A stretch of 64,000 nt of DNA from G963665545 sp963665545 (GCA_963665545.2 CAXXKZ010000017.1:62001-126000); one strand, 5' to 3'; shown: positions 35,586 through 46,240, counted from the stretch's first letter. The notes: generated by a model not told the origin, from the letters alone. Program-made: numbers and translations.

Positions 35586-37334
35586 TGGAACTCAAGACAC
35601 TGACCCTACGGCGTTGTCGGCTTGACTTTCGTGGTCTATATCGGCATCGCGATCATCTCAAAGGCAAAATCCACCGGCGACTTTTACGTCGCCGGCAAAG
35701 GCGTCAGTCCGTTGGCAAACGGTATGGCGACCGCGGCCGACTGGATGTCTGCCGCCTCTTTCATTTCGATGGCGGGATTGATTGCTTTTCTCGGTTATGG
35801 CGGGTCGGTATACCTGATGGGATGGACCGGCGGCTATGTCTTACTGGCGCTGCTGTTGGCACCCTACTTACGCAAATACGGCAAATTCACCGTACCTGAA
35901 TTTATTGGCGATCGATACTACTCGAATGCGGCCAAAACCGTGGCAGTCATCTGCCTGATATTCATCTCATTTACCTATGTCACCGGGCAAATGCGTGGCG
36001 TCGGCATCGTGTTCTCCCGGTTTCTCGAAGTTCCGGTCAATACCGGATTGATGATCGGCATGGGAATTGTCTTCATTTACGCCGTGCTCGGCGGTATGAA
36101 AGGCATCACCTACACGCAAGTGGCGCAGTACTGTGTACTGATTTTCGCCTACACCGTACCGGCGGTCTTCATCGCCATGCAATTGACCGGCAACCCGGTG
36201 CCGCAGTTCGGGCTGGGCAGCCGGGTCATCGGTGAAAATATATATCTCCTCAACAAGCTCGATGCGCTGGTAACCGATTTGGGATTTCGTGCCTTCACCG
36301 AAGGCAACAAAAGTACTGTCGATATGTTTGCCATCACCATGGCACTGATGGTTGGCACCGCTGGACTGCCCCACGTCATCGTCAGGTTCTTTACGGTACC
36401 GAAGGTTTCAGATGCAAGAAAATCAGTAGCTTATGCCCTGATGTTCATTGCGATCCTGTATACAACAGCGCCTGCCGTGGGTGCGATGGCGCGCTTCAAC
36501 CTGATCAACACATTGCAACCGGGCACGATTGGTTCCATTGACGGGAACCTTCGCTATCAGGACCGCCCGCAGTGGTTCAAGACCTGGGAGGACACCGGTC
36601 TGCTGAGCTTTGAAGACAAAAACAATGATGGGCGCATCCAGTATTACAACGATGGCAACGCTGATTTCACCCCGGTCGCGCAATCATACGGCTGGAAAGG
36701 CAATGAACTCAGCGTGGATCGGGACATCATCGTACTGGCCAATCCGGAAATTGCAGGCCTTCCAGACTGGGTCATCGCCCTCGTCGCAGCAGGAGGGATT
36801 GCAGCCGCTTTGTCCACCGCGGCGGGTTTACTGCTGGTCATCTCTTCATCGATTTCTCACGACCTTCTCAAGGGCATTTTCATGCCTGGAATTAGCGAGA
36901 AGGACGAACTGGCAGCGGGAAGAATCGCCGCTGCCGTTGCCATCGTAATTGCAGGCTACCTCGGCTATAATCCGCCCGGATTTGTCGCCCAGGTGGTTGC
37001 CTTCGCATTCGGACTGGCAGCTGCATCGCTTTTCCCGGCCATCTTGATGGGGATTTTCAGCAAACGCATCAACAAGCAGGGCGCCATCGCCGGGATGCTG
37101 ACCGGCCTGCTGTTCACCTTTGGCTACATCATCATTTACAAGGGCGTGTTCTTTGAGCCCCTGGTGGAAAATATTCCGCAAAACTGGCTGTTGGGAATAT
37201 CACCCGAGGGCATTGGCGTGGTCGGCATGCTGCTGAATTTCGTCGTCGCCACCGCCATCAGCCGCATGGGACCCGCGCCACCCCCGCACGTGCAAGAAAT
37301 GGTCGAGCACATTCGAGCCCCCGGCGAACATTAA
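35585..37334 (+). CDS. Sodium:solute symporter family protein (VC_2705/acetate-permease type), frame break near start
   Basis: SSS-family transporter for acetate or other small monocarboxylates with Na+ or H+. It has about 13 membrane segments; FYVAGKGVSPLANGMATAADWMSAASFISMAG, GYGGSVYLMGWTGGYVLL and GGMKGITYTQVAQYCVLI are family hallmarks. ATG 35585 encodes MELKTLT, then the frame shifts. Deleting one C from 35604-35606 gives MELKTLTYGVVGLTFVVYIG and a complete 582-residue protein. As sequenced, only a TTG start at 35622 would give a nearly full-length product lacking part of helix 1. Confidence 0.92.
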
Positions 37335-37411
37335 ATTACCCTGTTGTGAAGGCTGCTTCAGCCGTAAATTCCAGCCCCGTTGTTCACAGGTACCCTACCA
37401 ATTGGTAAGGC

Positions 37412-37451
37412 GCCAGCGTCAGGAAAGTCCCGTGAGCGGCTTTCCTGACGT
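37412..37451. repeat. Inverted repeat sharing a 28-bp dispersed motif with 41348-41375
   Basis: CGTCAGGAAAG and CTTTCCTGACG form a perfect 11-bp stem around 12 nt. The left part (GCCAGCGTCAGGAAAG and CCCGTGAGCGG) recurs with three mismatches at 41348-41375. It lies in the gap after the symporter gene. No T-run follows. Confidence 0.65.
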
Positions 37452-37489
37452 AGGAAGACCTTGCTGGACTTTACTGCTGAAGCGGCCTT

Positions 37490-39242
37490 CTACTTGATGT
37501 TCTCCGCTATGGCCTGGAGATTGTCGTCGGCCGCGTGCCAAATGGCCTGGAGCTTTCGTTGATGGAAGCCTGCGGCCTGCGGGTTACCGGCCCGCAGCTG
37601 GGCCCATGCCAGACCCAGCAAAGACTGGGCTCTCACGCGGCTACGCTCCAACTGCAAGCTGTAGACTTTGGCCGCCTCGGCGTATTTGCCTTCATCCATC
37701 AGCCTTTCAGCGTGAAATTCCGCAGAGGGTAAGTCGACGAAAGGTGGGCCAAATGAAAATGGAAATTCACCTTCCAACTGACTCGCTATGGCGGCCATTT
37801 CCGTTGCCCCGGCTTTCTCACCCCGCGCCATCTCGATGCCGGCAAGCAATTGGTGGCGCATCACTTCCAGGCGCTGAATATACAGATCGTACATCGGGGC
37901 CTGCTCGTCCATCCCCTTGATGACACCCGCCAATTCCTGCTGCTGGTCCTGGAATTGATCCAAGTGCGCCTGGGCGACGGAAACCCTGACCCGCGTACGC
38001 GGCTCGAATGCTCTGAACGAAGGAGTAATTCAGGTTCGGGTCGAATGCCTCACCGATGTTGAACGACCAATTGGCAATGTCACTGTCCCATTGCCTCGTT
38101 TCTACCAGGTAACGAAACCACATCTGCACCACCGAACCGGAGAGTGAGCGATCCGGGACCAGAATCATGCGATCTTCAGGCGCTGCGTTGGCCTGGCGCT
38201 CTTGCGCCCTGGCAGCGAGCAACAACGCCCGGGCCTGCTCGTGTTTTCCTTGTTGTAGATAGCCATAGAGCAACCAAAAGTTGTAATGACCCCATTGACG
38301 CTGCGCTTCGGCGAGTTCCAGGCGCAACCGGTTTTGTACCCCCACCGCCCGTTGGTTGGCGTTAACCACATCGTCCCACATGCCCAAGGCGGTGAAAATG
38401 TGGGACGTCATGTGCAGTGAATGGCCGGCATCCGGCGCAATTTCGGACAGGGCTCGTGCGGCAGCCACGCCCAGCACCGCGTGCACCGGATCGTCGACAC
38501 CATGAATAAGATAGTGTGCCGCACCGGGATGTCTGGGGTTCTCGGAGAACACTGCCTGGGCGATAGCCGTCGCCATCATATAGGACGGAACATCCCTCAC
38601 CCCGGCACTGACCCCGAGAATCGATAAGGCGTAGAACAGCTGGATTTCGTGATCTTCTGGGAATTGTGCGGCAAGCTGTTCCATCAATTGCAGATACAGC
38701 CTGTCCCGGTCTGATTTGCCGCCGCCACCATAGAGGGCTTCTACTGCCGACAGCAGGCCAATTTCTCGAGCGGCCGGGGTTGATAATCTGCGCGCTTCGG
38801 GCGTGGCGCCCAGGCGCGCCAGAACAGCCCGGGCGGAAACCAGATCCTGCTCGTCCCATATCGGCGCATTATGCGTCATCGCTTCGCCCCAAAAAGCCAT
38901 TGCAAACCCGGGCTCCAGGTCCTGGGCACGCTGAAACGCCTCTCGTGCGTGCGGGTACTCAAACAAATGCAAAAACAGCATGCCCTCCACGAAAGCCTGC
39001 TGTGCTTCTGGAACCTTCGATGTGGTCGGGAAACTCAAGCTGCCGAGGACGCGGCCTCGCACATGCTGATCTTCTTCGGCTTCGTGTGTCTCCCAGGGAA
39101 TTGCAAGGGGTGCTCCCTGGGGTGCCGCAAGGGACGCGGCCGGCGCCACGACCGCGGCAATGGCTGCAATCGTGATTACCATGGCTGGCCATTTCCGCCA
39201 GAATATAAGGCAGCCCAGTCGCCCGGAAATTGAGTTGTTCAT
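37490..39242 (-). pseudogene. Exported TPR-repeat protein gene with one frame break
   Basis: The N-terminal part has a signal/membrane segment (MVITIAAIAAVVAPAASLAA) and TPR-like helices (EAQQAFVEGMLFLHLFEYPHAREAFQRAQDLEPGFAMAFWGEAMTHNAP). A conserved HYLIHGVDDPVHAVLG motif follows. The C-terminal part lies in another frame (AQAHLDQFQDQQQELAGV ... AEAAKVYSLQLERSR). Deleting one C from 37984-37986 joins them into 583 residues. Members of this family are periplasmic proteins of unknown function in proteobacteria. It is transcribed divergently from the oxygenase gene at 39356. Confidence 0.82.
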
Positions 39243-39355
39243 TAATGGTCTCGCTATTGGATTGATTGAACTAAATGCGCAGCTGTTCAGCGCACATTTC
39301 CCACACCATATGATAGCCTAAGCCCCTGGCTAATCTGTGGGAAGCTGCCAACAGC

Positions 39356-40381
39356 ATGATCGATTCCAACCAATACGTCCCCATCATCGACCTGGGCGGT
39401 CCGGGTGCGGAGATGCCCGACAGCCGGGCCCGCAAACAGATCGACCGCGCATGCCGCCTGAGCGGATTCTTTTACCTCAGCAACCACGGGATGGAAGAGC
39501 AGTTTCTCCAGGAGGTCTGGTCTGTTACCCGCTGGTTTTTCGGATTGTCGCTGCAACGGAAACTGCAGGTCGAGCGTACTGAGTCGAACCCCCGGGGGTT
39601 CTATAACAGGGAATTGACCAAAAATATCCAGGACATGAAAGAAGTCTTCGATTTCGGTCACAAACCACTAAAACATGTTGCCGACGACCACCCCGACAAT
39701 GTGACGCGCGATGGCTGGAATCAGTGGCCCGAGGGCGACGGCTCTGCGCATTTTCGCGAGGTCCTGGAGGCGTACTACCAGCGCTGCTCCATAATTTCCC
39801 TGAAGCTGCTTAGAGTCATCAGTGCGAACCTGGAATCTTCACCTGACGCCCTCACCGGATGCTTCGACCCACGGCACAGTAGCTTTCTGAGGCTCAATTA
39901 CTACCCGCTGCCTCAGGCTCATTCCCAACCGGAACCCAATTCAAAGGCAATTGCACCAATGGGCATACACCACCACACCGACGCCGGCGCCCTGACCGTG
40001 ATTCTGCAAGACGAAGTCGGCGGTCTTCAGGTTATGATCAACGGTGAATGGGAATCGGTGAAGCCCGTGCCGGGCACGCTGGTCATGAACATCGGGGACA
40101 TCGTGCAGGTTTGGTCCAATGATTTGTATCAGGCACCCCTGCACCGGGTGACCGCCAGTTCCACATCAGATCGCTACAGCCTGCCGTTTTTCTTTAACCC
40201 CGAATATGCCGCCGATTACGCCCCCCTGCCATCGTTGGTCAGCGAAACTTCACCAGCGCGCTATGGCGCCATCAACTGGGGACACTTCCGCAAACAACGC
40301 CAGCACGGTGATTATGGCGACTACGGCACTGAAATCCAGATTTCCGACTTCAGCCTTGAGCAACAAAGCCTTCGTGAATAA
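39356..40381 (+). CDS. Isopenicillin N synthase-like 2OG-Fe(II) oxygenase
   Basis: 341 residues. The N-terminal DIOX_N domain starts VPIIDLGGPG. The double-stranded beta-helix core holds the iron ligands H207 and D209 (HHTDAGALTVILQD) and H263 (QAPLHRV), with R273 of the R-x-S motif (SDRYSLPFFF) to bind 2-oxoglutarate. All four are present, so it should be active on a small hydrophobic or peptide-like substrate. Such enzymes are common outside beta-lactam pathways. Soluble, no signal. DUF2141 gene follows on the same strand. Confidence 0.92.
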   Translation: MIDSNQYVPIIDLGGPGAEMPDSRARKQIDRACRLSGFFYLSNHGMEEQFLQEVWSVTRWFFGLSLQRKLQVERTESNPRGFYNRELTKNIQDMKEVFDFGHKPLKHVADDHPDNVTRDGWNQWPEGDGSAHFREVLEAYYQRCSIISLKLLRVISANLESSPDALTGCFDPRHSSFLRLNYYPLPQAHSQPEPNSKAIAPMGIHHHTDAGALTVILQDEVGGLQVMINGEWESVKPVPGTLVMNIGDIVQVWSNDLYQAPLHRVTASSTSDRYSLPFFFNPEYAADYAPLPSLVSETSPARYGAINWGHFRKQRQHGDYGDYGTEIQISDFSLEQQSLRE

Positions 40382-40465
40382 AATCGGACACTCGGGCCCA
40401 TCACCCGCTTGCGGGACGGCTGACCAGCCCCATATAGAGGGACACGACTGAAGTTGGAGACCGAA

Positions 40466-40909
40466 ATGCGCTGCCATGACATTATGATGAAACTGCCTGC
40501 CACGTTGGCTGCCCTGCTGCTGATTGCCCCTGCGGCCGCACTGGCTGATCTTCCCAGCCTCAAGGTAGTGGTCAGTGGCGCCAATCCGCCAACGGGGTCG
40601 ATTGAAATCTCGATATTCAATTCCGAAGAATCATTCATGGCGGATCCGATTCTGCAGCAGTCGGGAGAAGTCGCCGAGGACGGTCGCTACGAAGCGGAAT
40701 TTTTCGCTGTCGCCGAGGGTGAGTATGCGATCGTTGTTGTCCATGACGAAAATGACAACGGCAAGCTCGACACAGGTTTTCTCGGATTCGGTGGTGAAGC
40801 CATCGCGTACTCAAATGGCGCCGACCCCTGGCTGGGTCGGCCGGCTTATTCAGACGTGGCGATCAGCGTGCAGGCCGACGACGTGACCGAAGAAATATCT
40901 TTGGACTAA
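40466..40909 (+). CDS. Exported DUF2141 protein
   Basis: 147 residues from ATG 40466, preceded by GGAG. A signal peptide (LPATLAALLLIAPAAALA) is followed by a beta-rich domain with GSIEISIFNSEESFM and YAIVVVHDENDNGKLDTGFLGFGGEAIAYSN, the DUF2141 core. The DENDNGKLDT loop looks like a calcium-binding acidic loop. Periplasmic or surface protein, function unknown. Confidence 0.88.
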   Translation: MRCHDIMMKLPATLAALLLIAPAAALADLPSLKVVVSGANPPTGSIEISIFNSEESFMADPILQQSGEVAEDGRYEAEFFAVAEGEYAIVVVHDENDNGKLDTGFLGFGGEAIAYSNGADPWLGRPAYSDVAISVQADDVTEEISLD

Positions 40910-41498
40910 TCAGATTTAGCTGTGAATGCCAGCAACGTTATTTACAGATAAGGCTCGGTGCCATAGTTACCGCAAAGCGCCATGAGGGGGTTGCGGTTCG
41001 CTCCTGGCGGATGGCCACGGGCTTCCCTCACTCCTCCGCGCTTGGTGGGTCGGCTCCACGGAACATCCTGTTCCCTATCGCCTCGCTGGTCCATCCATGG
41101 ACCAGCGACCCAGTCGCTTGTCGTCCCTCGGCATCCACCTTGATGGAGCGGACCACAACCCCCTCACGACACTTTGCTGTCACGGTGCGGTTCCTGGGCT
41201 TAAACGACCGCAACCGCCCTGAGGCAGCCAATGGCATGACACACGTGCCAAATCGACGACGTTTGTGGCCCCTACGTGCCATCAGTTGGAACAAGCCGGA
41301 AAGAGTGACAGTGCTGCTTCCAGGACCCTTACTCCGAACCGGCATGTGCCAGCGTTAGGAAAGCCCCATGAGCGGACTACTGGCCACGCCTTCAAGGATG
41401 CCGAGCGCCGATAAGCGACTGGGTCGTCGAGCCCGAGCGCCAAGGATGGCGTGAGGAAGGAAAATGCCAGGATGGCAGCATTTTCCGGCGGCTCGAAG
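40910..41498. repeat. Palindrome-rich non-coding block
   Basis: 589 bp with no credible gene. A 22-bp imperfect inverted repeat brackets 40983-41166 (TGAGGGGGTTG... and ...CAACCCCCTCA). Inside is a perfect 12-bp palindrome arm pair TCGCTGGTCCAT / ATGGACCAGCGA near 41085-41110. The block ends with a 28-bp motif (41348-41375) shared with 37412-37439. It resembles a large interspersed repeat or a structured RNA region. Confidence 0.6.
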
Positions 41499-41529
41499 TG
41501 ACGTGGTCAAGCTATTTGATACAACCCAG

Positions 41530-42408
41530 TTAAGCAACTTTTCTTAATTCTGTCATTTCCATTTCAAACTGATTCGGACTTCTGTAATTGAGGTACGAAT
41601 GCAGTCTGTAACTGTTATAAAACATCGATATGTAATCCAGGATATCCTGCTGGGCTTCATAGCGGGTCTGGTAGTGTCGCCAGTGCACCCGTTCCTGCTT
41701 CAGGCTGCCGAAGAAGCTCTCCACAACAGCGTTATCCCAGCAGTCGCCTTTTCGGCTCATGCTGCCTTTGAAGCCATGCGCTTTCAATAATCGCCTGAAA
41801 GCTTTACTGGCATATTGGGATCCGCGGTCAGAATGGTGGATCAAGCCTGCTTTTGGCCTGCGCAACCAGATCGCCATCGTCAATGCATCACACACCAGCT
41901 GTGCAGTCATTCGGCTGCTCATACTCCAGCCCACAACTTTTCTGGAATATAAATCAATCACAACAGCCAGATACAACCAGCCTTGCTGGGTCCAGACATA
42001 GGTGATGTCTGAAGCAAAAACCTGGTTGGGTTGCTCAACGTCAAATTGCCGTTCCAATAAATTTTCAAATAACGGCAATTTATGATTGCTGTTGGTGGTC
42101 ACTTTGAATTTCTTTTTATGACGAACTTGAATAACCGCTTCTTTCATCAGGTTCACGGTCTTCGTTCTGCTGATCGGAAAACCCAATGCATTCATCGCTC
42201 TTTTCATGCGCCGCCGGCCATAGGTATATTGGCTGGCAACGGCTATATCCTTCATCCAGTCCAGCATCTCCTGGTGCTCCGGATCCGCCAGCCTGGCTTC
42301 TGTAATTCGCCGATAGTGGTAATAACCTTGTCGGCTGACACCCAGTACTCGACACATCAGGTCGATTGGCCAGGTCTTCTTGTGTTGGGTGACAAACAAA
42401 TATTTCAT
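41530..42408 (-). CDS. IS3-family transposase OrfB
   Basis: 292 residues, identical to copy 1 apart from Pro in RLADPEHQEM. The DDE motifs FASDITYVW, HHSDRGSQYAS and DNAVVESFF are intact. It overlaps orfA by ATGA, and an upstream-extended frame allows the OrfAB fusion. Confidence 0.95.
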   Translation of the reverse strand: MKYLFVTQHKKTWPIDLMCRVLGVSRQGYYHYRRITEARLADPEHQEMLDWMKDIAVASQYTYGRRRMKRAMNALGFPISRTKTVNLMKEAVIQVRHKKKFKVTTNSNHKLPLFENLLERQFDVEQPNQVFASDITYVWTQQGWLYLAVVIDLYSRKVVGWSMSSRMTAQLVCDALTMAIWLRRPKAGLIHHSDRGSQYASKAFRRLLKAHGFKGSMSRKGDCWDNAVVESFFGSLKQERVHWRHYQTRYEAQQDILDYISMFYNSYRLHSYLNYRSPNQFEMEMTELRKVA

Positions 42409-42698
42409 TTCATTTCTTTGGCAAAGAAGACCGTCGCTTTTTTTAGGATTTCTTTCTCCATTTTCAGGTTTTTGACCTGCGATCTTAACTTCCGGATTTC
42501 TTCCTGTTCCGGGGTGAGTTTGCCGTTCCCGCGGAAAGATTGCCCACCATCGGCTCGGTGTTCTGAAACCCAACGACCGAGCATATTGCCATTAAGCCCA
42601 AGGCTTCTGGCAGCTTCTGCACGGCTATAACCTTGATCGACTACCAAACTGACTGCATCCAGTTTGAACTCCTTTGAATACTTTTTTCTTCTTCTCAA
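42405..42698 (-). CDS. IS3-family transposase OrfA
   Basis: 97 residues, identical to the copy 1 protein, with helix-turn-helix and leucine-zipper-like region and the A7 run for -1 slippage. Confidence 0.94.
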   Translation of the reverse strand: MRRRKKYSKEFKLDAVSLVVDQGYSRAEAARSLGLNGNMLGRWVSEHRADGGQSFRGNGKLTPEQEEIRKLRSQVKNLKMEKEILKKATVFFAKEMK

Positions 42699-42802
42699 TT
42701 TACTTCTCCCAGTTAAATAAATTATCTCTTAACTGGGTTGTACAATCTATTGGACCACTTCAGAATGGCTAACAAAGCGTTCAGGTTCATTCCGCCAGCA
42801 AG

Positions 42803-44187
42803 GAGTTATGATCGAATCTGGTGTTTGAGCAGTTGAAAAAAAGCGGCGTATCTGGTTGATTTGTTGTTACCAAACTTCAAAGCAACCAAAGGAGATACGC
42901 CACTATGAACAAGAATAATGTTATTGAACTGGAACGTCGAGCAATCAGTGCCGATCCGTTGACCGAATTGCTCAAAGAAGGCGCCCGGAAGCTGCTCGCC
43001 GAAGCGGTGGAAAGTGAAGTCCAGGAGCTGCTGGCCAAGTATCAGGATTGGCGTACCGAATCAGGTCATGCCGGTGTGGTGCGCAACGGTTACCTGCCAG
43101 AACGTGAGTTGCAGACCGGCCTGGGACCGATCCGGGTGAGAATTCCCAAGGTGCGCTCGAAGACCGGTGAAGCAGTGAGTTTTCAGTCGGTGCTGGTGCC
43201 GCCATATGTGCGCAAGACAGCGACTTTCGAGGCAGCCATTCCGTGGTTGTACCTCAAAGGGGTATCCAGCGGTGAGATGGCTGAGGCGTTGCGGGTACTG
43301 GTGGGCCCGCAGGCACAGGGTCTGTCGGCCAGCACGGTATCCCGCCTGAAACAGGTATGGGCGGAGGAATATCGAGCGTGGAGCCAGCGTCGCCTGGGAC
43401 AGGACCGGTGGGTGTATGTCTGGGCTGATGGTGTCTACAGTGGGCTGCGGGCGGAGGATGCCAAGCTCTGCGCGCTGGTGATCATTGGTGTCAATGAACG
43501 CGGCGAAAAACATTTTCTGGCGATTGAGGACGGGGTGCGGGAATCGACTCAGAGTTGGCGTGAGGTGTTGCTGAATCTGAAGTCGCGCGGCATGAGCGCC
43601 CCACAACTGGCGATTGGTGATGGTGCGATGGGTTTTTGGGCGGCGCTGGATGAAATCTTTCCGGCCAGCCGCCAGCAACGCTGCTGGATGCACAAGACCA
43701 TGAATGTACTGAATTGTTTGCCGAAATCCGCACAACCCAAAGCCAAGCAGGCCCTGCACGCCATCTGGCAGGCGGAAACCAAGGATGATGCAAACAAGGC
43801 GTTTGATTTGTTTATTGAGATCTTTGAGGCGAAATACCCGAAAGCGACGAGCTGTTTGCTCAAGGATCGGGATGAACTGTTGGCATTTTATGATTTTCCG
43901 GCCCAACACTGGCAGAGCATCCGGACCAGCAACCCGATTGAATCCACCTTTGCCACCATCCGCCACCGGACCAAAAGATCCAAAGGTTGTCTGACGCGCA
44001 ATGGCATGTTGCATATGATGTTCAAATTGAGCCAGTGTGCGGAAAAGAAATGGCGCCGGCTACGCGGCTTTGATTACCTGGCCAAGGTGATTACGGGGGT
44101 GAAATTCAAAGATGGGATCGAGGTAAAAGAGATTGATCAGGTCGCCGCTTGAATCAAATGGCTAAACACCAGATTTGACAATAGCTC
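42803..44187 (+). mobile_element. IS256-family element, copy E (complete, no target duplication)
   Basis: 1385 bp with standard ends. Flanking 9-mers are GCCAGCAAG (left) and AGCCTGAAG (right), so no duplication. The last two bases of the element form part of the stop codon of the DUF3012 gene. Confidence 0.96.
42905..44152 (+). CDS. IS256-family (Mutator-type) transposase
   Basis: 415 residues, identical to copies B and C, complete catalytic triad and ribosome binding site. Confidence 0.97.
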   Translation: MNKNNVIELERRAISADPLTELLKEGARKLLAEAVESEVQELLAKYQDWRTESGHAGVVRNGYLPERELQTGLGPIRVRIPKVRSKTGEAVSFQSVLVPPYVRKTATFEAAIPWLYLKGVSSGEMAEALRVLVGPQAQGLSASTVSRLKQVWAEEYRAWSQRRLGQDRWVYVWADGVYSGLRAEDAKLCALVIIGVNERGEKHFLAIEDGVRESTQSWREVLLNLKSRGMSAPQLAIGDGAMGFWAALDEIFPASRQQRCWMHKTMNVLNCLPKSAQPKAKQALHAIWQAETKDDANKAFDLFIEIFEAKYPKATSCLLKDRDELLAFYDFPAQHWQSIRTSNPIESTFATIRHRTKRSKGCLTRNGMLHMMFKLSQCAEKKWRRLRGFDYLAKVITGVKFKDGIEVKEIDQVAA

Positions 44188-44380
44188 AGCCTGAAGATTT
44201 GAAAATGCAATGGCTGGCGTAGTCTTTGGCCTCATTGGCACTCCAGTCACCTTTGGACTTTTCCTCCATATGATCACACCAGGCATCGCTGCCCACTTTG
44301 GGCGTACATGCTGCAAGCATCAGCCACAGCGCCGCCAGTATCACCGTCTTACCTGCATGGCTCGCATTTGCTAATTTCAA
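44186..44380 (-). CDS. DUF3012 small lipoprotein
   Basis: 64 residues from TTG 44380, preceded by AAGGAG. A lipoprotein signal (TVILAALWLMLAAC) with the lipobox Cys is followed by PKVGSDAWCDHMEEKSKGDWSANEAKDYASHCIF, the DUF3012 domain with its two conserved Cys. The stop codon TGA uses the terminal bases of IS256 copy E, so the native end (probably one or two residues different) was altered by the insertion. Likely still functional; role unknown. Confidence 0.85.
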   Translation of the reverse strand: MKLANASHAGKTVILAALWLMLAACTPKVGSDAWCDHMEEKSKGDWSANEAKDYASHCIFKSSG

Positions 44381-44441
44381 TTCCTTGCTCCTTGGTTGAA
44401 TCGGCCGTATAACGACGACAATAGGGGATAAAGAACGAGAA

Positions 44442-46218
44442 ATGGACATTAAACACCTAGAGATTTTGCCCAGGGCAATACCGGGCAATTCAGCTTTCGC
44501 AATAGCCGCGCTGCTGATAATTTCACAACTGCTCAGCGCAGACACAGGCAAATTCTCATACGCCGACGATATCGATGCCATTTTTGGAGAGACGATCAAG
44601 TCAGATACGCCGGGCTGCGTCGTTGCAGTTTATGATCATGGCGATACCGTATTTGCCCGCGGATACGGCCTGGCCAACCTCGAGCACGAGGTTCCCATGA
44701 CCCGCGAATCGGCCTTTCGGATCGCTTCACTGTCGAAACAGTTCACTGCGCTGGCTGCAATCATTGCGGGTCGGCACGGGTTCTTTTCACTCGACGATGA
44801 CGTTCGCAAACATATTCCCGAACTACCGCAATACGGCAAGACGATCACCATCAGGCATTTGTTATGGCATACCAGTGGCATTCGCAGCGACGAAGGACTG
44901 TTCAGACTGGCAGGCCGGCCGCAAGGTGAAGAGCATTCACCCGCTGATCTTATCGCAATGATCACTCGCCAGGAGGGCCTCAATTTCACCCCGGGCACCA
45001 ATCACAGCTATAGCAATTCCGGGCTACCTCCTGGTGGGGGAGATCATTGCTCGAACCAGCGGATTATCATTGCGCGAATTTGCCAATACGCATATTTTCG
45101 AGCCGCTGGGAATGAGTCACACCTTCTATTTCGATGACCATACAGAACTGGTGCCCCACCTCGCACAGGGGTATTTCCCCGGCGAAGACGGGGCGATAGG
45201 ACGGGCGCGGAGCCGAGCTGACTTGGGCGCTGCGGGTGGCGTGGTGTCGACCGTCGGCGACCTGGCGCTTTTTGACAAAAATCTGTATGACAATCAACTC
45301 GACGGCGGCGATGAGGGGCTGATTTTGGAGTTTCTTGGTCCGGGTCGCTTTGATGACGGTTCGCTGATCCAGGCGCACTATGATTTTGGACCCAAGCAGA
45401 ACTACGGATTCGGCATTTCCAGCGGAATTTATCGCGGCGCTGCCTTTTTCCAGCACGGTGGCTTGATCGACGGTTATACGAGTTCCTACTACCATTTTCC
45501 CGACAATGGTCTTGGCTTTAGTGTGCTGTGTAATTCCAACGCAAATGTCGCGATCTTACTGCTACAACAAATGTTGGACTTGTTCCTCGAAGAGCCCAAG
45601 TCGGCGCCCACCCAAGCGTCTTTAGAAGATCCGCAGCCATCGAAACCCATTGAGCTCTCCGAACCAGAGCTGGCGAGATTTGCTGGGGTTTTTACGAACG
45701 ATAAGGCCATCCTCAACCCGCTTCACATCCGTTTCGAGGGAGGCGCACTGAAGCTGGACGTGTACGAATTTATGATCAATCTTGATGTCGTGGGTGCCCA
45801 ACAATTGCTCACTTCCCCAGAGTTTCCCATGTCGCTTACAGTCACTTACGACGGTCCCCCCGGCAGTCGCAGGATTCAGGTCGAAGGCACATTCTTTGTC
45901 GACCAATACACCTATGATGAGGAGCCGCCATTCGCACGCTCCGCTGAAGATATTGAAAGTCTTGTTGGGGACTATTACAGCAGGGAGCTGGATGTGACTT
46001 ACCGTTTCTTCTACAAGAATGATGAACTGCAATACCGGGTTGATTCTGGTCCGGCCGCTCGCACAGATTGGCCTGCCAGGAATCTTATACGTTTGTCTTC
46101 AATCAGACGAGCGACGCTGGTGCGCGGTGATGACGACGAGATCACAGGATTCAGGCTTTCCGTTCAAAGAGCGCAAGGGGTTAGATTTCGCCGGGTGGCC
46201 TTCACGCGGCGCGATTAG
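44442..46218 (+). pseudogene. Serine hydrolase (class C beta-lactamase-like) gene with one frame break
   Basis: The N-terminal part has a signal region and the SxxK motif (ASLSKQFTAL), then LLWHTSGIRSDEG. The Tyr motif YSNSG follows. After YSNSG the frame shifts; the next frame gives YLLVGEIIARTSGLSLREFANTHIFEPLGMSHTF and the HGG-type motif FFQHGGLIDGY. A C-terminal beta-rich domain follows. Deleting one G from 45021-45023 restores 591 residues. Periplasmic peptidase/esterase class; one of three such genes in this region. Confidence 0.88.
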
Positions 46219-46240
46219 AGCCACGGTGCCGTATCCCTGT

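Larger units (their letters stand above)
41499..42762 (-). mobile_element. IS3-family element, copy 2 (1264 bp)
   Basis: It has the same termini and length as copy 1 (TGACGTGG... / complement TGAAGTGG...). Flanks AAG and GAA show no target duplication. It differs from copy 1 by one coding base (G instead of T at 42281, giving Pro instead of Thr). It lies 40 bp from IS256 copy E. Confidence 0.95.

Noticed and set aside
41028..41358. Opposing frames of 105-115 codons in the palindrome-rich block
   Set aside because: Composition follows the inverted repeats; there is no start signal and no recognisable domain.
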